A stretch of DNA of 7,268 nt from an uncultured Bacilli bacterium (GTDB lineage: Bacteria > Bacillota_I > Bacilli_A > RF39 > UBA660), in contig CAKOMU010000044.1 of the NCBI GenBank assembly GCA_934096755.1, positions 1 to 7,268 on the forward strand, written 5' to 3'. Within the stretch, counting starts at the first letter, position 1; each line of letters starts with the position of its first letter. The position numbers and the translations under genes were made by a program. The notes under the pieces are model-generated. The model searched no databases. It was not told the origin of the DNA and saw only the letters and a program-made list of their open reading frames with translations. Shown here one piece after another: positions 5,239 to 7,268 of the stretch.

Positions 5239-5992
5239 TACGTACTTCGTTATTTTCTTTATCTAACAACTTATTGCATAATTGATGATAATAATATTGA
5301 CATTCTTTACAAGTTTCAATCAAATAACCTTTTTCTTCTTTATACTGTCTTAACCCATTTAAATAAAAAGGACGAAACTTATCAAGAATAATAAACGGTA
5401 CAATATTATGCTTTAAACATTCTTTAAACATTATAATTCTTCCCACACGACCATTTCCATCTTCAAAAGGATGAATTCTTTCAAAACTAACATGAAAATC
5501 AATAATATCTTCTAAAGTTACTTTCTTTAAAGAATTATATTGTTTTAACAACTTGCTCATATTTGACTTTACTTTGGATGGTGGTGTTGTTCTTGTACCA
5601 ACTGATCCACCAATAACATTTGCAGTATTCTTATACCCACCTACATTACATGCAGGATTAAGAGCAAAATTAGTTCCTGTCTTTAAAATCGTGTTCATTT
5701 TAATAATCATGTCTTCAGTTAAAGGTGTATTAATATTATCTAAAACGTAATCAAATAATAAAAAATGATTTCTTAACTCAATAACATCATCAATCAATAT
5801 TTCATCATTTTTATTAGCTACAAAACTAGCAGTTTCAAAAATTGAAGCCATTTGTTCTTCACTAAGTCTACTTCCCTCCATTTTATTGGAATTATATGTA
5901 AAATAAACTTGTGATGCATAATACAAATTTCCACATACTTTATTACTTTTTTGTTCTATTAAACTTTCTTTAATATTTGTCACTTTCATCAT
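5225..5992 (-). CDS. Fic domain protein with an N-terminal inhibitory helix
   Basis: A likely AMP-transferase (or other nucleotidyl-transferase) that modifies target proteins in the cytosol. Counting from the ATG at 5992 (255 residues), the full Fic motif HPFEDGNGRVGR is at 174-185 with catalytic His174. The beta-hairpin flap sequence GGYKNTANV is at 118-126. An inhibitory motif of the (S/T)xxxE(G/N) type, SNKMEG, is at 35-40 with Glu39, so this is an autoinhibited class II Fic. The open frame reaches back to a TTG at 6064, but a sigma-A promoter (6016-6044) lies inside that extension. The pair ATGATG at 5992/5989 follows GGGGG (6003-5999) by 6 nt, so the short form is preferred. No partner antitoxin gene is present. 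The C-terminal part has Cys228, Cys231, His236 and Cys239 close together. Target unknown. Confidence 0.88.
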   Translation of the reverse strand: MMKVTNIKESLIEQKSNKVCGNLYYASQVYFTYNSNKMEGSRLSEEQMASIFETASFVANKNDEILIDDVIELRNHFLLFDYVLDNINTPLTEDMIIKMNTILKTGTNFALNPACNVGGYKNTANVIGGSVGTRTTPPSKVKSNMSKLLKQYNSLKKVTLEDIIDFHVSFERIHPFEDGNGRVGRIIMFKECLKHNIVPFIILDKFRPFYLNGLRQYKEEKGYLIETCKECQYYYHQLCNKLLDKENNEVRKRTK

Positions 5993-5998
5993 AAACAA

Positions 5999-6003
5999 CC
6001 CCC
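5999..6003 (-). promoter_or_regulatory. G-run ribosome binding site that decides the fic start
   Basis: The purine run GGGGG is followed by TTGTTT and then ATGATG. It is an unusual Shine-Dalgarno sequence for such AT-rich DNA and is the only good ribosome site upstream of the conserved part of the Fic protein. Confidence 0.55.
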
Positions 6004-6015
6004 AAGTTACATAGT

Positions 6016-6044
6016 ATGATAGCATATTTTTTTCAAAAAGTAAA
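6016..6044 (-). promoter_or_regulatory. sigma-A promoter with extended -10 for fic
   Basis: TTTACT (6044-6039), a 17-nt spacer ending in TGC, and TATCAT (6021-6016) on the minus strand. This gives a 4/6 match to the -35, a 5/6 match to the -10 and an extended TGn. Transcription should start near 6009, about 17 nt before the start codon. It sits just after the nagZ stop, so fic can be expressed independently of proS-nagZ. Confidence 0.75.
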
Positions 6045-6056
6045 CATTTATTCGAT

Positions 6057-7148
6057 TTATTCAATTATTCCTAATTTGAGTTTTAATTTTAAAATTCTTA
6101 ACACTGATTCATTAATTCTTTCTTCCGTAATTTCTCCTTTTAAAACTGCATTTTTAATCGCCGCTATTTCTTTTTCATAACTACTAGTAAGTATGATATC
6201 ATTACCAGCTTCTATAGCTAACACTGCCAAATTTTCATCATTTTGCCAACTCTTAATCGCTCCCATTGCCAAATCATCTGTAATTATCACACCATTAAAT
6301 CCTAGTTGATCTCGTAAAATATTATGTATTTTCAAAGACAAAGACGCTGGATACAACGGATCCATAGCTAAAACTATATTATGAGAAACTAAAATCATCG
6401 AAGCATTATTTTCTATTCCAGTTTTAAAAGGTAAAAAATCACTGTTTTCAAATGTCTTATAATCTCTTTTATCAATGACACTACTTAGATGAGTATCCAA
6501 ATTATTACCATAACCAGGAAAATGTTTTAAAACTGAGCCCATTTTTTCTTCATTCATCGCTCTAACCACCGTTTCTACATATTTTTGAGTAACTTCTTGA
6601 TTTTGACCGATAGTTCTTTTGTAAATAAAATCATTGCTACTCGTAGAAACATCTGCAACTGGAGCAAAATTAAGATTAATTCCTAAATCTTTTAAAAATC
6701 TCGCTTTTTCCACAGTATCTTGATAAATCAAAGAAAACCCACCCTGACTATATAATTCTTGTGGTCCTAAAAAGGCTTGATTTCTTAAGTTTTTATACTG
6801 ACTAACACGAACAACACTCCCACCTTCTTCATCCACTCCTATAAACATAGGAATTTTACTACTATCTTGATAGGCATTTATCGTTGCAATTACTTGATCA
6901 CGAGTTTTATCTTTAAAATCACGAGCAAATAAAATATAACCTCCTAAATTATATTTTTGAATTATTTCCAACTGTTGATTTTCTGGACACCGAACCATAA
7001 ATAATTGCCCAATTTTTTCTTCTAAACTCAAATTTTGTAATATTTGTTGTTCTGGCAATAAAGTTTTATTATTAACAGGCTTTTTATCTAAATGAAAAAA
7101 GTAAGCTAATAAAACAAGCAAAATTAACAGTCCTCCTATTTTCTTCAC
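6057..7148 (-). CDS. nagZ: NagZ-like beta-N-acetylhexosaminidase, glycoside hydrolase family 3, membrane-anchored
   Basis: A 363-residue GH3 enzyme that removes terminal N-acetylglucosamine from cell-wall fragments; in Gram-positives NagZ works outside the membrane on muropeptides. Residues 4-20 form a hydrophobic signal anchor with no lipobox cysteine, so it may stay as an uncleaved N-terminal anchor. GVDEEGGSVVR is at 104-114 and KHFPGYGNNLDTH at 208-220, with the Asp218/His220 dyad used as acid/base in NagZ. The nucleophile is Asp291 in ITDDLAM. The common KHFPGHG block reads KHFPGYG, a variant known in Bacillota. It lacks the C-terminal domain of the longer Bacillus subtilis protein, so it is a single-domain form. 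The start is GTG at 7148, with AAGGTG (7161-7156) 7 nt away. It is 21 nt after the proS stop with no terminator between, so it is probably cotranscribed with proS. Confidence 0.88.
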   Translation of the reverse strand: MKKIGGLLILLVLLAYFFHLDKKPVNNKTLLPEQQILQNLSLEEKIGQLFMVRCPENQQLEIIQKYNLGGYILFARDFKDKTRDQVIATINAYQDSSKIPMFIGVDEEGGSVVRVSQYKNLRNQAFLGPQELYSQGGFSLIYQDTVEKARFLKDLGINLNFAPVADVSTSSNDFIYKRTIGQNQEVTQKYVETVVRAMNEEKMGSVLKHFPGYGNNLDTHLSSVIDKRDYKTFENSDFLPFKTGIENNASMILVSHNIVLAMDPLYPASLSLKIHNILRDQLGFNGVIITDDLAMGAIKSWQNDENLAVLAIEAGNDIILTSSYEKEIAAIKNAVLKGEITEERINESVLRILKLKLKLGIIE

Positions 7149-7169
7149 CGTTTATCACCTTACTTTTAA

Positions 7170-7268
7170 TTAATATTGTCTACCTATATAAAGACGTGTT
7201 GTTGCCTGTTTTCCACATACTGAACAAGGACCACTTACTTCTTCATCTTCAATCAAACATCTTGATTT
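7170..7268 (-). CDS. proS: C-terminal end of prolyl-tRNA synthetase, archaeal/eukaryotic type (partial)
   Basis: The last 32 residues before a TAA stop at 7172-7170 contain SRCLIEDEEV, then CSVCGK (the CxxC of a zinc-binding tail), and end in LYIGRQY. A C-terminal zinc-binding segment with an SRC opening and a terminal Tyr fits the tail of the archaeal/eukaryotic-type ProRS, where the tail folds back near the active site. The rest of the gene is outside the window. Only the tail supports this, so another zinc-tailed enzyme cannot be excluded. Confidence 0.55.
   Translation of the reverse strand, partial: KSRCLIEDEEVSGPCSVCGKQATTRLYIGRQY

Noticed and set aside
5553..5750. Plus-strand open frame inside fic
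   Set aside because: It is antisense to the Fic flap and linker region; no start signal or homology is evident.
5993..6064. TTG-initiated 24-codon extension of the Fic frame
   Set aside because: A clear sigma-A promoter lies within it, it has no ribosome binding site, it overlaps the nagZ stop, and the encoded residues do not resemble the Fic N-terminus.

Overview
The window is a stretch of AT-rich, low-GC DNA from a bacterium of the Bacillota/Mycoplasmatota type. It shows nine coding regions, all on the minus strand, in the order (by transcription, right to left) prolyl-tRNA synthetase tail, NagZ-like glycosidase, Fic protein, SpoIVB-type protease, then a tight five-gene run (alpha/beta hydrolase, acyltransferase, zinc-ribbon membrane protein, Nudix hydrolase, guanine deaminase-like enzyme), and finally the start of a small membrane-anchored protein. 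Tryptophan is read from TGG and all visible stops are TAA or TAG, so nothing suggests a recoded TGA. The SpoIVB-type protease, strong AT bias, frequent TTG/GTG starts and an archaeal/eukaryotic-type ProRS tail fit a low-GC Bacilli lineage (an uncultured gut relative of Erysipelotrichales or RF39 would fit); this placement is inference.

Right end (5225-7268): the proS tail is followed after 21 nt by nagZ, with a good ribosome binding site and no terminator between them, so they are probably cotranscribed. The fic gene has its own clear sigma-A promoter just after the nagZ stop, and this moves its start about 70 nt inside the longest reading frame. Its terminator hairpin overlaps its own last codons.

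Middle (4154-5166): a compact SpoIVB/S55 protease gene stands alone between two terminators. It lacks the long N-terminal region of the Bacillus subtilis protein and is not next to recN or spo0A in this window.

Left half (396-4081): five genes overlap or abut and end at one hairpin. The first three (esterase-like hydrolase, HxxxD acyltransferase, zinc-ribbon six-helix membrane protein) look like a functional module that makes or remodels an ester at or near the membrane; its substrate is unknown. The last two (Nudix and deaminase) look like nucleotide clean-up or purine salvage genes carried on the same message.

Left edge (1-395): an intergenic region of about 330 nt separates this operon from the next gene. 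It holds a strong promoter, a duplicated 10-mer in the leader, a lone consensus DnaA box and a short palindrome. No conventional mobile element, CRISPR array, tRNA or rRNA is visible.
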